Origin: JBBQLG01 sp038327655
GTDB taxonomy: Bacteria > Bacteroidota > Bacteroidia > Cytophagales > Spirosomataceae
NCBI GenBank assembly: GCA_038327655.1
Contig: JBBQLG010000008.1
Span: forward strand, 15,732 to 79,731
Direction: 5' to 3'
DNA: 64,000 nucleotides
Positions 34,681-43,354 of this stretch are shown here, in pieces. A model generated the notes under the pieces. It worked only from the letters and a program-made list of their open reading frames with translations, was not told the origin of the DNA and did no database searches. The translations under genes and the position numbers were made by a program. Position 1 is the stretch's first letter. Every line of letters begins with the position of its first letter.

Positions 34681-35639
34681 TGAGGTTGGGAACGGGCTAA
34701 ACGAATGGGATACAGAATAAAATACCAGATAATAAACCCTGCCGACACGGCGATGATGCCCGCACTGACAACGGGGGGCAACGTAAGTCGGGTAATGAAA
34801 CTTTCCAGAAAACCGGCCATAATAAAGATCGGTACTAAGCCAACGGCGATTTTAAGGCCCTGTTTGGCCCCGCGTTTAAACGAGGTGAGCCGCGAAAAGG
34901 TACCGGGAAACAGCAGGCTGTTGCCCAGCGTCAGGCCCGCACAACCGGCAATCACGATGGCCGAAATTTCGAGCGTCCCGTGAATCCAAATTTTGAGTAT
35001 GGACGTCAGCAACAGGTGCTGTTCGTAGAAAAATCCCTGAAACGCACCGAGCATCACGCCGTTGTAGAACAGCATGGCGATGGTGCCGAAGGAGGCAAAA
35101 ATGCCCATTACGAACGCCCGGAACGACACGCCGATGTTGTTGAGCGTGATTTGCAGAAACATCGTGGCCTGATCGCTGCTGCCGTAGACACCCAGCGGAT
35201 CGCCTTTTTTGATGTTCTCCAGCGTCATGTTCACGTAGCCATCGCCCAGAATGAGCCGCACAAACGTAGGGTCATTTACCTGCGAAAGCCAGCCCAGCGC
35301 GCAGGCCGTCATGAAAACGACGAATGAAACCAGCAGCAGCCGGTGCGACTGGTAAAAGAGCAGGGGCAGTTCGCGGGTCCAGAACGAGACAAAGCGGTTG
35401 CGGTCGTCGCGTTTGTTCTGCATTAGCCCCCGGTGCATCTGGGCGGCCACCCCGTTCAGGTACTTCGTGACCTTGGCATCGGGGTAAAACGTCCGGGCGT
35501 AGGACAGGTCGTCGGTCAGCTCGATAAAATTGGTAACTAATTCATCGGGGTTGGGGCGGGCTGTTTGGTCATGGCCCGCACCGGTTTCGACGGCCTGCCA
35601 CTTCTCCGTATTACGCTTAATGAAAACGGCTTCGCGCAT
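34677..35639 (-). CDS. SpoIIM-like (stage II sporulation protein M family) membrane protein
   Basis: 320 residues. A soluble N-terminal helical part (REAVFIKRNTEKWQAVE) is followed by membrane helices with the conserved block YNGVMLGAFQGFFY and HGTLEISAIVIAGCAGLTLG, diagnostic of the SpoIIM/DUF95 family. Non-sporulating bacteria carry it in MoxR-RDD clusters, where it probably shapes a membrane complex. It is the first gene of the long minus-strand operon, behind a promoter at 35685-35715. Confidence 0.9.
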   Translation of the reverse strand: MREAVFIKRNTEKWQAVETGAGHDQTARPNPDELVTNFIELTDDLSYARTFYPDAKVTKYLNGVAAQMHRGLMQNKRDDRNRFVSFWTRELPLLFYQSHRLLLVSFVVFMTACALGWLSQVNDPTFVRLILGDGYVNMTLENIKKGDPLGVYGSSDQATMFLQITLNNIGVSFRAFVMGIFASFGTIAMLFYNGVMLGAFQGFFYEQHLLLTSILKIWIHGTLEISAIVIAGCAGLTLGNSLLFPGTFSRLTSFKRGAKQGLKIAVGLVPIFIMAGFLESFITRLTLPPVVSAGIIAVSAGFIIWYFILYPIRLARSQPQ

Positions 35640-35684
35640 GAATCAAAGACGGCCTGTGTGGATGGCCTGTTTAGTTTTAGGTTT

Positions 35685-35715
35685 CAAAAGTTGGGCATTT
35701 GTCAACACAATTCAA
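35685..35715 (-). promoter_or_regulatory. Putative promoter of the SpoIIM-MoxR-DUF58 operon
   Basis: Minus strand: TTG (35713-35715), exactly 20 bases, AACTTTTG (35685-35692, seven of eight). The start codon is 46 bases downstream. It is divergent from the RDD promoter. Confidence 0.5.
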
Positions 35716-35743
35716 ACAACTATGTGGATAAGTCGTAAAACTT

Positions 35744-35774
35744 TTGACAAATCGGGCTGTACTGTCGATTTTTG
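35744..35774 (+). promoter_or_regulatory. Putative promoter of the RDD gene
   Basis: TTG (35744-35746), exactly 20 bases, GATTTTTG (35767-35774, seven of eight). The GTG start is 35 bases downstream. Confidence 0.5.
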
Positions 35775-35808
35775 AGGAATTAACCACCGTTTAGCCCACC
35801 CTCCGTCC

Positions 35809-36507
35809 GTGTCAGTTGCTATTCAAACTTCCCAGAATGTGTTGCTGGAATACGAACCGGCCAGTATTGGCGATCGGATTCTGGCCACACTGCTCGATTA
35901 TTTAGTTTTTTTTGGCTGGGTGATTCTGGTATTTGCCGTGCCCGTTGGCGTATTTAAGGTGCAGCCCAGTACGTTTTATGTGGTGCTCATGGCCCTGCCG
36001 CTGCTGCTCTATGACCTGCTTTGCGAATGGCTGCTGAACGGGCAGAGCATCGGTAAACTGGCCTTGGGTATTCGCGTGGTCATGCTCGACGGCTCCCAAC
36101 CCGGCCTCGGGGCCTACCTGCTTCGGTGGCTGCTCCGCATTGTCGATACCCAACTTATGGCGGGTTTGGTGGCCATCATCACCATTGCTGCCACCGGTCG
36201 CGGGCAGCGGCTCGGCGATCTGGCTGCAGGCACAACGGTAGTTAAAGTGGGCCGGAAAGTGGAACTATATGAGGTCATGAACCAGACGGTCGATGAGAAT
36301 CACGAAGTTGTTTTCCCCGAAGTCCGTCTGCTCACCGACCGGGATATTCACATTGTCCGTGAGTCCCTGAGCCGGGGAAATGAAGTTGTCTTGACACAAA
36401 CCGCCGATAAAGTTAAAGCCGTAATTGGGGCGCAAACCATGTTGCCCGCCCGCCGTTTTCTGGAGTTGATCGTCACCGATTACCAGTTTATGGCGTTAAA
36501 AGACTAA
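35809..36507 (+). CDS. RDD-family membrane protein
   Basis: 232 residues with the RDD signature: YEPASIGDRILATLLDYLVF at the start with its Arg-Asp pair, and ULLNGQSIGKLALGIRV-like block LNGQSIGKLALGIRVVMLDG. Three to four membrane helices occupy residues 15-140, then a soluble helical tail. GTG at 35809 is the only sensible start. It is divergent from the SpoIIM-like gene, a pairing found widely and consistent with a shared envelope complex. Confidence 0.88.
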   Translation: MSVAIQTSQNVLLEYEPASIGDRILATLLDYLVFFGWVILVFAVPVGVFKVQPSTFYVVLMALPLLLYDLLCEWLLNGQSIGKLALGIRVVMLDGSQPGLGAYLLRWLLRIVDTQLMAGLVAIITIAATGRGQRLGDLAAGTTVVKVGRKVELYEVMNQTVDENHEVVFPEVRLLTDRDIHIVRESLSRGNEVVLTQTADKVKAVIGAQTMLPARRFLELIVTDYQFMALKD

Positions 36508-36558
36508 CGTATCCCGAAGGTCGTCTTCCGGTGGTGCGGCATACCCACAGCTTTTATT

Positions 36559-37758
36559 ATGCAAGACTCCATCAAATCCCTCGCCCGGCAATATTCCGCC
36601 GATGTTGTGGCCACGCGCCGACATCTGCATGCGCACCCCGAACTGTCGTTTCACGAGCATAACACGGCCCGTTACGTGGCCGAACAACTGAAAGAAATCG
36701 GCCTGACGCCACAGGAAGGTGTCGCCAATACGGGCGTCGTGGCCCTGATCGAAGGCCGAAAAAATGGCGGTGCATCGGCGTCGCGGGTGGTCGGTCTCCG
36801 GGCCGACATGGATGCGCTGCCCATTCACGAAGCCAACAACGTCCCTTACAAATCGACGGTTGAGGGGGTGATGCATGCCTGCGGTCACGATGCCCACACG
36901 GCCTCGCTGCTCTGTTGCGCCCGCATCCTGAACGTGCTGCGCGATGAGTTTTCCGGCACAATCAAACTGGTGTTTCAACCCGCCGAGGAGAAAGCGCCCG
37001 GTGGTGCCTCGCTGATGATTCGGGAGGGCGTCCTGGAAAATCCCGCGCCGGTCAGCATGATTGGTCAGCACGTAGCACCGAATATTCCGGTGGGCAAAAT
37101 CGGCTTCCGCGAAGGGATGTATATGGCCAGTACCGACGAACTGTTCCTGACCGTTCACGGCAAGGGTGGCCACGGCGCCATGCCCGATTCGCTCATCGAT
37201 CCGGTGCTGATCGCGTCGCACATCATCGTGGCGTTGCAGCAGATCATCAGCCGGAACCGCAAACCCGCCAATCCGTCGGTGCTGTCGTTCGGGCGGTTCA
37301 TTGCCGACGGCGTAACGAATGTGATTCCCAACGACGTGACGATTCAGGGCACGTTCCGGTGCATGGATGAAGAGTGGCGCGAAGACGGGCTGCGCCGGAT
37401 GAAAAAAATGGCCGAGGGCATGGCCGACGCGATGGGCGGCTCCTGTGACTTCGAGATCGTGAAAGGCTACCCGTTCCTGAAAAACCACCCCGAACTCACC
37501 CGGCGGCTTCGTGCGGATACGGTCGCGTACATGGGTGCCGAAAACGTGGTTGACCTGGATTTGTGGATGGCGGGCGAAGACTTCGCTTTTTACTCGCAGG
37601 TGGTGGATTCATGCTTTTACCGGCTCGGCACCCGCAACGAAGCGCGGGGCATCATTTCCGGCGTTCATACTCCCACGTTTGATTTAGACGAAGCCGCCTT
37701 AGAAACCGGCCCCGGCCTGATGGCGTGGTTAGCCGTGCAGGAACTGGCGAGGGGGTGA
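36559..37758 (+). CDS. M20D amidohydrolase (IAA-amino acid/hippurate hydrolase type)
   Basis: 399 residues. Metal ligands are visible in MHACGHDAHTAS and QPAEEKAPGG, with VGLRADMDALPI before them and AGEDFAFYSQ near the C-terminus. These enzymes remove acyl groups from N-acyl amino acids. No signal peptide is present, so it is cytoplasmic. A decayed copy of its last 150 bases is found 2.1 kb downstream at 39668-39820. Codon use is GC-rich, unlike the two genes that follow. A 330-residue frame on the opposite strand is a shadow. Confidence 0.93.
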   Translation: MQDSIKSLARQYSADVVATRRHLHAHPELSFHEHNTARYVAEQLKEIGLTPQEGVANTGVVALIEGRKNGGASASRVVGLRADMDALPIHEANNVPYKSTVEGVMHACGHDAHTASLLCCARILNVLRDEFSGTIKLVFQPAEEKAPGGASLMIREGVLENPAPVSMIGQHVAPNIPVGKIGFREGMYMASTDELFLTVHGKGGHGAMPDSLIDPVLIASHIIVALQQIISRNRKPANPSVLSFGRFIADGVTNVIPNDVTIQGTFRCMDEEWREDGLRRMKKMAEGMADAMGGSCDFEIVKGYPFLKNHPELTRRLRADTVAYMGAENVVDLDLWMAGEDFAFYSQVVDSCFYRLGTRNEARGIISGVHTPTFDLDEAALETGPGLMAWLAVQELARG

Positions 37759-37983
37759 AGGGTAGGCAAGGTGTCGCGGAATTCTATTACCGATGGATAG
37801 GTAGTGTTGAGATGCTTTGCTTCTTTTTTGGAGTCGACATAACGTTTGGTAGTGAGATAGGTGATGCCCTCAAGAGTAAGCTCCTTTTAGTGCCGTTTTT
37901 TAAATTAAGATAGATTTAATTAGCTTTTTCGTAGGGCGAATAGTTATTTGGTGGTACCACTTTTGACTATTTACACACGCACC

Positions 37984-38610
37984 ATGAAGAAGGCCCAATT
38001 GTTACTCACCCTACTGCTTACCGCAGGTCTTTTCAATTCCTGTAAGAAAGAGGACGCACAGCCCCAAATAATTGCTAATGTGCTTATCAATGGGGATATG
38101 GAAGCATCCCCCTATAATGACTGGGGTTCTTATCTGGGAAAAAGCTCGATGGTCAATCCAAACAAGTATGTCGTTGACTATACGACTGAAGCTGCTTCAT
38201 CGCCGGTCCATTCCCTTAAAGTTAGTAGTGACGCGGTCAAGAACGATTCCACCTATCAGTATTTTCAGCAATTTTTTAAATTAACGGACAGGCCAATTCC
38301 AGCCGGTGCCAAACTAACCCTGAAAGCCAAAATTAAGACCAGTAATATTCAAGGAAATGGAATCTCTATAGCTATGGGCGGTTATCAGGTGATTGCTAAC
38401 GCCAATGGGCAGAGTACAGCTGTTAATAGTACCTTCTATACATCGACCGAAGGTGTAACCCCCATCAAAGGGACCAATGATTTCAAAGAATATGCCCTAA
38501 CTTGGACTTCTCTTCCCGCTACAACTACCCAACTGTATATATTGCTGGCCTACCTGACCAAGACCACAGGGACAGTTTATTTTGATGACGTATCCCTGAG
38601 CGTCAATTAA
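37984..38610 (+). CDS. Lipoprotein with carbohydrate-binding-like beta-sandwich
   Basis: About 208 residues. The ATG at 37984 gives a lipoprotein signal MKKAQLLLTLLLTAGLFNSC with Cys20. The mature part starts NVLINGDMEASPYNDWGSYL and ends GTVYFDDVSLSVN, the start and end pattern of CBM4_9/CBM22-like jelly rolls. It may bind a glycan or peptide at the cell surface. It lies 48 bases before the S41 peptidase in a low-GC insert and is probably co-expressed with it. Confidence 0.75.
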   Translation: MKKAQLLLTLLLTAGLFNSCKKEDAQPQIIANVLINGDMEASPYNDWGSYLGKSSMVNPNKYVVDYTTEAASSPVHSLKVSSDAVKNDSTYQYFQQFFKLTDRPIPAGAKLTLKAKIKTSNIQGNGISIAMGGYQVIANANGQSTAVNSTFYTSTEGVTPIKGTNDFKEYALTWTSLPATTTQLYILLAYLTKTTGTVYFDDVSLSVN

Positions 38611-38658
38611 AGTGGTAGGCGTAAACTGTACTTTAAAAATCCTATTCAGGATGGCGTT

Positions 38659-39636
38659 ATGTCTTTTTATAAAGCGAAAGTCTATCTCTTAACAGCCCTT
38701 CTATTTTCGATCTATGTAGCGTCTTGTCAAAAAGGGCAAGACCCGGCAGCTACCTCGGTAGCAGCACAAGTTTATGTAGATAAGATTGTAGATGAAATGC
38801 AGAGATATTCCATTAATCGAAAGACTATTGATTGGGCTGTTTTTAAGCAGAAAGTAAGTGCGAAGCTACAGAGTGCTCAGTCAATTTCAGACACCTATCC
38901 AGCTATTCAGTTCGCCCTGACCTTATTGGGTGATAGTCATAGTACGTATACCACGGCTGCGGGGACCTTAATCGTAGGCACCACTTCACTGAATTGTACG
39001 GACGGAACACCAGCTGGGGTTCCGGCTAATGCTAAAATTGGATATGTGAAAGTTGCCAGTTTTTCAGGTAGCGGTAATGAAGCAGTCAATTTTGCCCAGT
39101 CTATTCAGTTGAGTATAAAACAGGCAGATTCCGATTCGATCCGAGGCTGGATTGTCGATTTGCGGGGAAATACGGGCGGCAACATGTGGCCTATGCTGGC
39201 CGGGATAGGACCAGTTTTAGGAGAAGGAACAGCAGGTTATTTCATTGATCCTGACGGAAATGCTGTTCCCTGGTCTTATCAAAACGGATCTGCTCTGGTC
39301 GACCAAAAAGATCAGATTAAAGTAGCTACTCCGTACAGACTCCACCAGTCTGCTCCTAAGGTGGCCGTATTAACGAACACGGCTACGGCCAGTTCAGGGG
39401 AAGCTATAGCTATTTCGTTTAAAGGTCGCGCTAACACGCGCGGCTTTGGTACCCCTACTTGTGGAGTTTCCACCGCCAATGCAGGCATAATTCTTAGTGA
39501 TGGAGCTATTCTGAATCTAACTCAGGGAACCATGGCTGACCGTAATAAGGTCCTTTATGGTATGCAGGTACAACCTGATGAGGTCTCATACTCTTCGACG
39601 GCAGTGGATAAAGCAATCGCATGGCTGCTTCAGTAA
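38659..39636 (+). CDS. S41-family (C-terminal processing type) peptidase lipoprotein
   Basis: 325 residues with a lipoprotein signal ending YVASC (Cys23). The tail-specific protease core shows RGWIVDLRGNTGGNMW and the catalytic region TATASSGEAIAISFKGRANT, with Ser in ASSGE and Lys in FKGR. No PDZ domain is seen, so it belongs to the short S41 group. The paired lipoprotein suggests surface location. Base composition is low in GC compared with the amidohydrolase upstream. The gene stops about 32 bases before the decayed amidohydrolase fragment. Confidence 0.82.
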   Translation: MSFYKAKVYLLTALLFSIYVASCQKGQDPAATSVAAQVYVDKIVDEMQRYSINRKTIDWAVFKQKVSAKLQSAQSISDTYPAIQFALTLLGDSHSTYTTAAGTLIVGTTSLNCTDGTPAGVPANAKIGYVKVASFSGSGNEAVNFAQSIQLSIKQADSDSIRGWIVDLRGNTGGNMWPMLAGIGPVLGEGTAGYFIDPDGNAVPWSYQNGSALVDQKDQIKVATPYRLHQSAPKVAVLTNTATASSGEAIAISFKGRANTRGFGTPTCGVSTANAGIILSDGAILNLTQGTMADRNKVLYGMQVQPDEVSYSSTAVDKAIAWLLQ

Positions 39637-39667
39637 GGAATTCACACTGGATGACTCGGTTATACTG

Positions 39668-39820
39668 ACGGCGGGGAGGACTTTGCCTTCTATTCGTAGG
39701 TGGTGGATTCGTATTTTTACCGGTTGGGCACCCGCAATGAAGCGTGGGGCATCATCTTTTGCGTCTCCCCTTCAACCTCGACGAAGATGCCTCAGAGACC
39801 AGTCCCGACCTAATGACGTA
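39668..39820 (+). pseudogene. Decayed fragment duplicating the 3' end of the M20D amidohydrolase gene
   Basis: By hand alignment, 39673-39755 matches 37573-37655 at 69 of 83 bases, exactly 2,100 bases apart. The fragment reads G-E-D-F-A-F-Y-S, then an in-frame TAG, then VVDSYFYRLGTRNEAWGII, and then loses frame by a short deletion before a recognisable LDEDA-like end. It has no start codon. It marks the right border of the low-GC lipoprotein/S41 insert. Confidence 0.85.
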
Positions 39821-39851
39821 TTAAAAACATAGATTTTAGACTTTACAATGG

Positions 39852-39875
39852 TTTTACATAGTACTATCTGTAAAA
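39852..39875. repeat. AT-rich near-palindrome
   Basis: TTTTACATAGT pairs with ACTATCTGTAAAA apart from a two-base bulge. It lies between the pseudogene fragment and the next ATG. It may be a weak terminator or an operator. Confidence 0.3.
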
Positions 39876-39934
39876 TGGGAACAGACTGATTTCTCCACCT
39901 ACAAAACAGGCCTTGAAAAGGTAATAGTGATAAA

Positions 39935-41113
39935 ATGAAAGCCAGTTTCCTTGCTCATTCCGCTCATTTAGTAATCCTTTTTTGTCTGGTATTTGCCTTG
40001 CCAGGCTACGCGCAATTCTCGTTGCAAGGCATCATCCAAAACGGGGCGGATAACTCACCTGTACCGTTTGCCAATGTGTTTCTGGCCAACACCACGCTGG
40101 GGACACTTTCCACTGAGGATGGAAAGTTTCTTTTAAAAGACATCCCAAAAGGCCGATTAGAGTTAATTATCTCCTGCGTTGGTTTTGAAACCTTGAAACT
40201 GTCCGTTCAAACCACCGAACGAAAACTCTACCGGATCATTCTCAAGCCCTCGGAGGAAAATTTGCTTAACGTGACTGTACGCGCTAAACGAAGTAGTAAG
40301 TGGAAAGAAAATTTGGCCTTTTTTGAGTCTCATTTTATTGGTGCCAGCGACAACGCACACCAATGCAAATTAATTAATCCTGAAGTATTGGCTTTCTACG
40401 ATACCCTGAATGTGTTTAAAGCCCGAGCGAGTGATTTACTAATCATTGAAAACAGAGGCTTGGGCTACCGACTTAAATATGCCTTACTCAGTTTCTTTTT
40501 CGATTATCAAGCTAAGCTGATCTCCTTCAAGGGGTATCCTGTTTTTGAACCCCTAATCCCTCAAGACGAGAGGGAAGCTGAACGCTGGCGGATCAATCGA
40601 GAGAAAGCCTTTCGCGGGTCCCTACTGCATTTTATGCGGTCTCTGTATCAGTGTCATTTATTTCGGGAGGATTTTGTCGTTCAACGGATTGTTGAGAAAG
40701 TGGATAAAAGTGGCCTTCCCCGACTGCTAACGGTGCAGGGAAAACGGATTTTATTTAACCCGACCCCTGCCGACACGATCATTCGGGAAGTGCAGGACAC
40801 TACATTGGGTTGTCGGCAACTGATTAATCCGGTATTGTCTACGAAAACACAGGTAGTAGTCTCCTTTCAAGGTTTGCTCCAAGTCACGTATACGAAAGAG
40901 AAAGAGCCATTTAGCTATCAGTATAGTCTGTATCCCACTCAGAAGTTTTACATCAAATCGCCCCAAGTATCTCTCATTAAGCTAGTTCAGCCTAACGTCA
41001 CGGTCGAAGCCGATGGGCATTTTTACGAAACAGATGGCTTGGTGGCCCAGGGCTACTGGAGTTGGGAGTTACTGGCTGAGATGCTACCCTTAGATTATGG
41101 TTTACTGGACTGA
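39935..41113 (+). CDS. Carboxypeptidase-regulatory-like (CarbopepD_reg_2) domain protein
   Basis: 392 residues. A signal peptide ending PGYAQ is followed by a transthyretin-like domain (about 30-115: LQGIIQNGADNSPVPFANVF, GTLSTEDGKFLLKDIP, LIISCVGFETL), the module that begins many SusC-type receptors. The remaining 270 residues are a soluble region with no barrel and no plug, in the style of Bacteroidota outer-membrane-associated proteins of unknown function. Low GC, like the preceding insert genes, so it may be part of the same transferred block. Confidence 0.78.
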   Translation: MKASFLAHSAHLVILFCLVFALPGYAQFSLQGIIQNGADNSPVPFANVFLANTTLGTLSTEDGKFLLKDIPKGRLELIISCVGFETLKLSVQTTERKLYRIILKPSEENLLNVTVRAKRSSKWKENLAFFESHFIGASDNAHQCKLINPEVLAFYDTLNVFKARASDLLIIENRGLGYRLKYALLSFFFDYQAKLISFKGYPVFEPLIPQDEREAERWRINREKAFRGSLLHFMRSLYQCHLFREDFVVQRIVEKVDKSGLPRLLTVQGKRILFNPTPADTIIREVQDTTLGCRQLINPVLSTKTQVVVSFQGLLQVTYTKEKEPFSYQYSLYPTQKFYIKSPQVSLIKLVQPNVTVEADGHFYETDGLVAQGYWSWELLAEMLPLDYGLLD

Positions 41114-41339
41114 CTATTTCAGTAGCAGGAGTTGGCCCGTAAGTACTCTTTGACATTTCATATAAATCCCGGCGGCTCGAATTTTTACCCAAGACCGCTA
41201 TGTCGCTGTGTTGAGCCCATCCCGTTCAGGCGAAAAATGCTGATCCCGACTGTTTTAGGGAAACAATGTAGCTACACGTATCTTATACCTTCTCGGACAT
41301 CCCGACCCCTCAATCAACTCAACTTACATCCAGAACGCC

Positions 41340-41948
41340 ATGACTAAAATCGCCATTATCTACTACAGTGCGACTGGTACCACCTACAAACTCGCTAAAG
41401 CGATGGAAGAAGGTGCCAAACAGGCCGGAGCCGACGTACGGGTCCTGAAAGTACACGAACTGGCTCCCGAAGAAGCCATTGCGTCCAACGAAGGCTGGTC
41501 GGCGCACCGGCTCGAAACGCAGGACATTCCCGAAGCTACGCTGGACGATCTGGAATGGGCCGACGGCATTATTTTCGGTACACCAACGCGTTATGGCCTG
41601 CCCACCGCACAGTTGAAGCAGTTTATCGACACCACCGGGCCGTTGTGGGGCGCGGGTAAACTGAACAACAAAATCGGTTCGTCATTCACCAGTGCGGCTA
41701 CGCTGCACGGCGGGCATGAGTCGACCATTTTGGCGATGAACAACATCTTCTACAGTTGGGGTTGCCTGATTGTGGCACCCAGCTACGCCGACCCAATTCA
41801 GTTTCAGGCGGGTAATCCGTACGGGGCATCGTTCACCAGTCAGAACGGTACGGTAGCGCCGGACGAAACGGCACTGAACGCGGCCCGTTTTCAGGGAAAG
41901 CGCGTGGCCGAGGTTACGGCGCAGTTCGTTAAGGGGAAGCAGGCATAG
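41340..41948 (+). CDS. wrbA: NAD(P)H:quinone oxidoreductase, WrbA type
   Basis: A 202-residue flavodoxin-fold protein. The FMN phosphate loop is YYSATGTTYKLAKA. FGTPTRYGLPTAQLKQFID is the WrbA block, and SSFTSAATLHGGHESTI follows. WrbA reduces quinones by two electrons and protects against oxidative stress. It is monocistronic, ends in a strong hairpin, and lies in GC-rich DNA again, so the low-GC block ends before it. The 226 bases upstream contain no gene that I can support. Confidence 0.93.
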   Translation: MTKIAIIYYSATGTTYKLAKAMEEGAKQAGADVRVLKVHELAPEEAIASNEGWSAHRLETQDIPEATLDDLEWADGIIFGTPTRYGLPTAQLKQFIDTTGPLWGAGKLNNKIGSSFTSAATLHGGHESTILAMNNIFYSWGCLIVAPSYADPIQFQAGNPYGASFTSQNGTVAPDETALNAARFQGKRVAEVTAQFVKGKQA

Positions 41949-41961
41949 AACTCGCTTAAAT

Positions 41962-42028
41962 CAAACCGGGTCATAAAAACAGATGCCACATCTCCAGGAT
42001 ATGGCATCTGTTTTTATGACCCGGTTTG
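41962..42028. terminator. Bidirectional terminator between wrbA and the DUF1501 gene
   Basis: A perfect 27-bp palindrome (41962-41988 with 42002-42028) with a 13-base loop. The stem includes A5 and T5 runs serving both strands. Confidence 0.9.
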
Positions 42029-42033
42029 CAAAA

Positions 42034-43269
42034 TTACACAAACCCCAGCGTCTCGAACTTCTTGCCCAGAATCGCTACGTCGTCGGTTTTGAGCCAGTCG
42101 CGGAGGAGGGTGGCGTAGATGCTGCGGAAATCGACGGAGTATTTTAAGTCGCCCTCGTCCAGGTCTGTCAGGTTGGGCGCGGGGTTGAACACCTTGCCGG
42201 GGGTGAGGTTGCCGCCAATCAGGAATACGTTGTTGGCCGTGCCGTGGTCGGTACCCCGGCTGGCATTCTGCTTCACCCGGCGGCCAAACTCCGAGAACGT
42301 CATCAGCAGCACGTCGTTGGTGCGACCAGCCGTTTTGATGTCGTTGGTGAAAGCACTGACGGCTTCGGCGTATTGCGTCAACAGACGTTCCTGCTGACCC
42401 GGCTGGTTGATGTGCGTATCGAACCCGCCGATGGACACGTAATACACGCTGGTGCTCACCCCCGACTGAATCAGTTCCGACACCGTTTTGAGCCGCTTGC
42501 CCAGTTCACTGTTCGGGTAGGGCGTAGTCGATGTGGTTACCTTCGCTTTGTCGTACAGGTAAGCCGCCGACGAAACCGTTTCGGCCAGCGTTTTGTAGAG
42601 GTAGGCCACATTTTCGTGCGGTGCTCCGGTAGCGGCTGCGGCTGGTTTTTCCTTCGCCAGGTTCTCAATCAGGCCGCTGCGGGTCTGGTTGTAGAGTTTT
42701 TTGGCATCCAGCACAGCCAGGCCGTTAATGTCCTGTCCTTTCATCGCCAGACTCAGGGTATCGTCTACCTCAACGGCGCGGTGCGGGGCGCACCCGCCCG
42801 AGCCGCTGCAACTGGCGTCCAGATACCGGCCAACCCAACCCGTCGATACGTATTTGTCGGAGTCGCTGGCGGTTTGCCAGATGTCCATCGACCGGAAGTG
42901 CGACCGGTCGGGGTTGGGATAACCAACGTTGTTGATGACCGTGACCAGCCCGTTATCGTACAAGGGGCGCAAGGCTGCCATCGCGGGGTTCAGGCCAATC
43001 TCGTCGTTCAGCGTCAAAACTTTGTCGCGGGGGACGGCAATGGCAGGCCGTTGCTGGTAGTAGATGTCGTTGCGGTAGGGCACCACTGTGTTCAGACCGT
43101 CGTTGCCGCCCGACAATTGCACCACTACCAAGATCTTGCTGGCGGCTGCTGTCTGCGCCAGATGCGCCTGACCCAGATGATTCGTTTCGAAGGCTTTCAG
43201 AAAGTGCGGCACCAGCAGGGTACCCGCCGTGGCGAAAGCCGATTTTTGCAAAAAGTCGCGTCGTAGCAT
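42034..43269 (-). CDS. DUF1501 protein (sulfatase-like fold, Tat-type leader)
   Basis: 411 residues. The leader MLRRDFLQKSAFATAGTLLV has the twin Arg of a Tat-type signal. The DUF1501 core shows VVQLSGGNDGLNTVVPYRND, an alkaline-phosphatase-like metal region, and LMTFSEFGRRVKQNASRGTD with a His soon after. These proteins pair with DUF1800 and their activity is not established. The ATG at 43269 abuts a stuttering hairpin four bases upstream. It is the downstream gene of the DUF1800-DUF1501 pair. Confidence 0.9.
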   Translation of the reverse strand: MLRRDFLQKSAFATAGTLLVPHFLKAFETNHLGQAHLAQTAAASKILVVVQLSGGNDGLNTVVPYRNDIYYQQRPAIAVPRDKVLTLNDEIGLNPAMAALRPLYDNGLVTVINNVGYPNPDRSHFRSMDIWQTASDSDKYVSTGWVGRYLDASCSGSGGCAPHRAVEVDDTLSLAMKGQDINGLAVLDAKKLYNQTRSGLIENLAKEKPAAAATGAPHENVAYLYKTLAETVSSAAYLYDKAKVTTSTTPYPNSELGKRLKTVSELIQSGVSTSVYYVSIGGFDTHINQPGQQERLLTQYAEAVSAFTNDIKTAGRTNDVLLMTFSEFGRRVKQNASRGTDHGTANNVFLIGGNLTPGKVFNPAPNLTDLDEGDLKYSVDFRSIYATLLRDWLKTDDVAILGKKFETLGFV

Positions 43270-43273
43270 ACGA

Positions 43274-43350
43274 TTGAATGATTGAGGGATTGACTGATTG
43301 AGTGAACTGCACGACTGATAATTCAATCATTCAGTCCCTCAATCAGTCAA
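43274..43350 (-). repeat. Stuttering inverted repeat between DUF1800 and DUF1501 genes
   Basis: Arms 43274-43302 and 43322-43350 pair at 25 of 29 positions. The words are TTGAATGATTGAG-like, related to those at 5539 and 22637. It ends four bases before the DUF1800 stop codon and begins four bases from the DUF1501 ATG, filling the intergenic gap. Confidence 0.7.
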
Positions 43351-43354
43351 CCTT

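Noticed and set aside
35723..35731. TGTGGATAA, complement of the DnaA-box consensus TTATCCACA
   Set aside because: A single box without others nearby, without an AT-rich unwinding region and far from dnaA or dnaN. It is best explained as chance within the divergent promoter gap.
36496..37488. 330-residue open frame on the minus strand
   Set aside because: It is antisense to the amidohydrolase, which has clear M20D motifs. The His/Arg/Gly-rich translation is what GC-rich codon use produces on the opposite strand.
39557..39832. 91-residue plus-strand frame across the decayed fragment
   Set aside because: It is in a frame different from the amidohydrolase remnant, overlaps the S41 gene end and has no motif.
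42244..43266. 340-residue open frame on the plus strand
   Set aside because: Antisense to the DUF1501 gene, which carries family motifs. The composition is Arg/Val/Gln-rich without structure.
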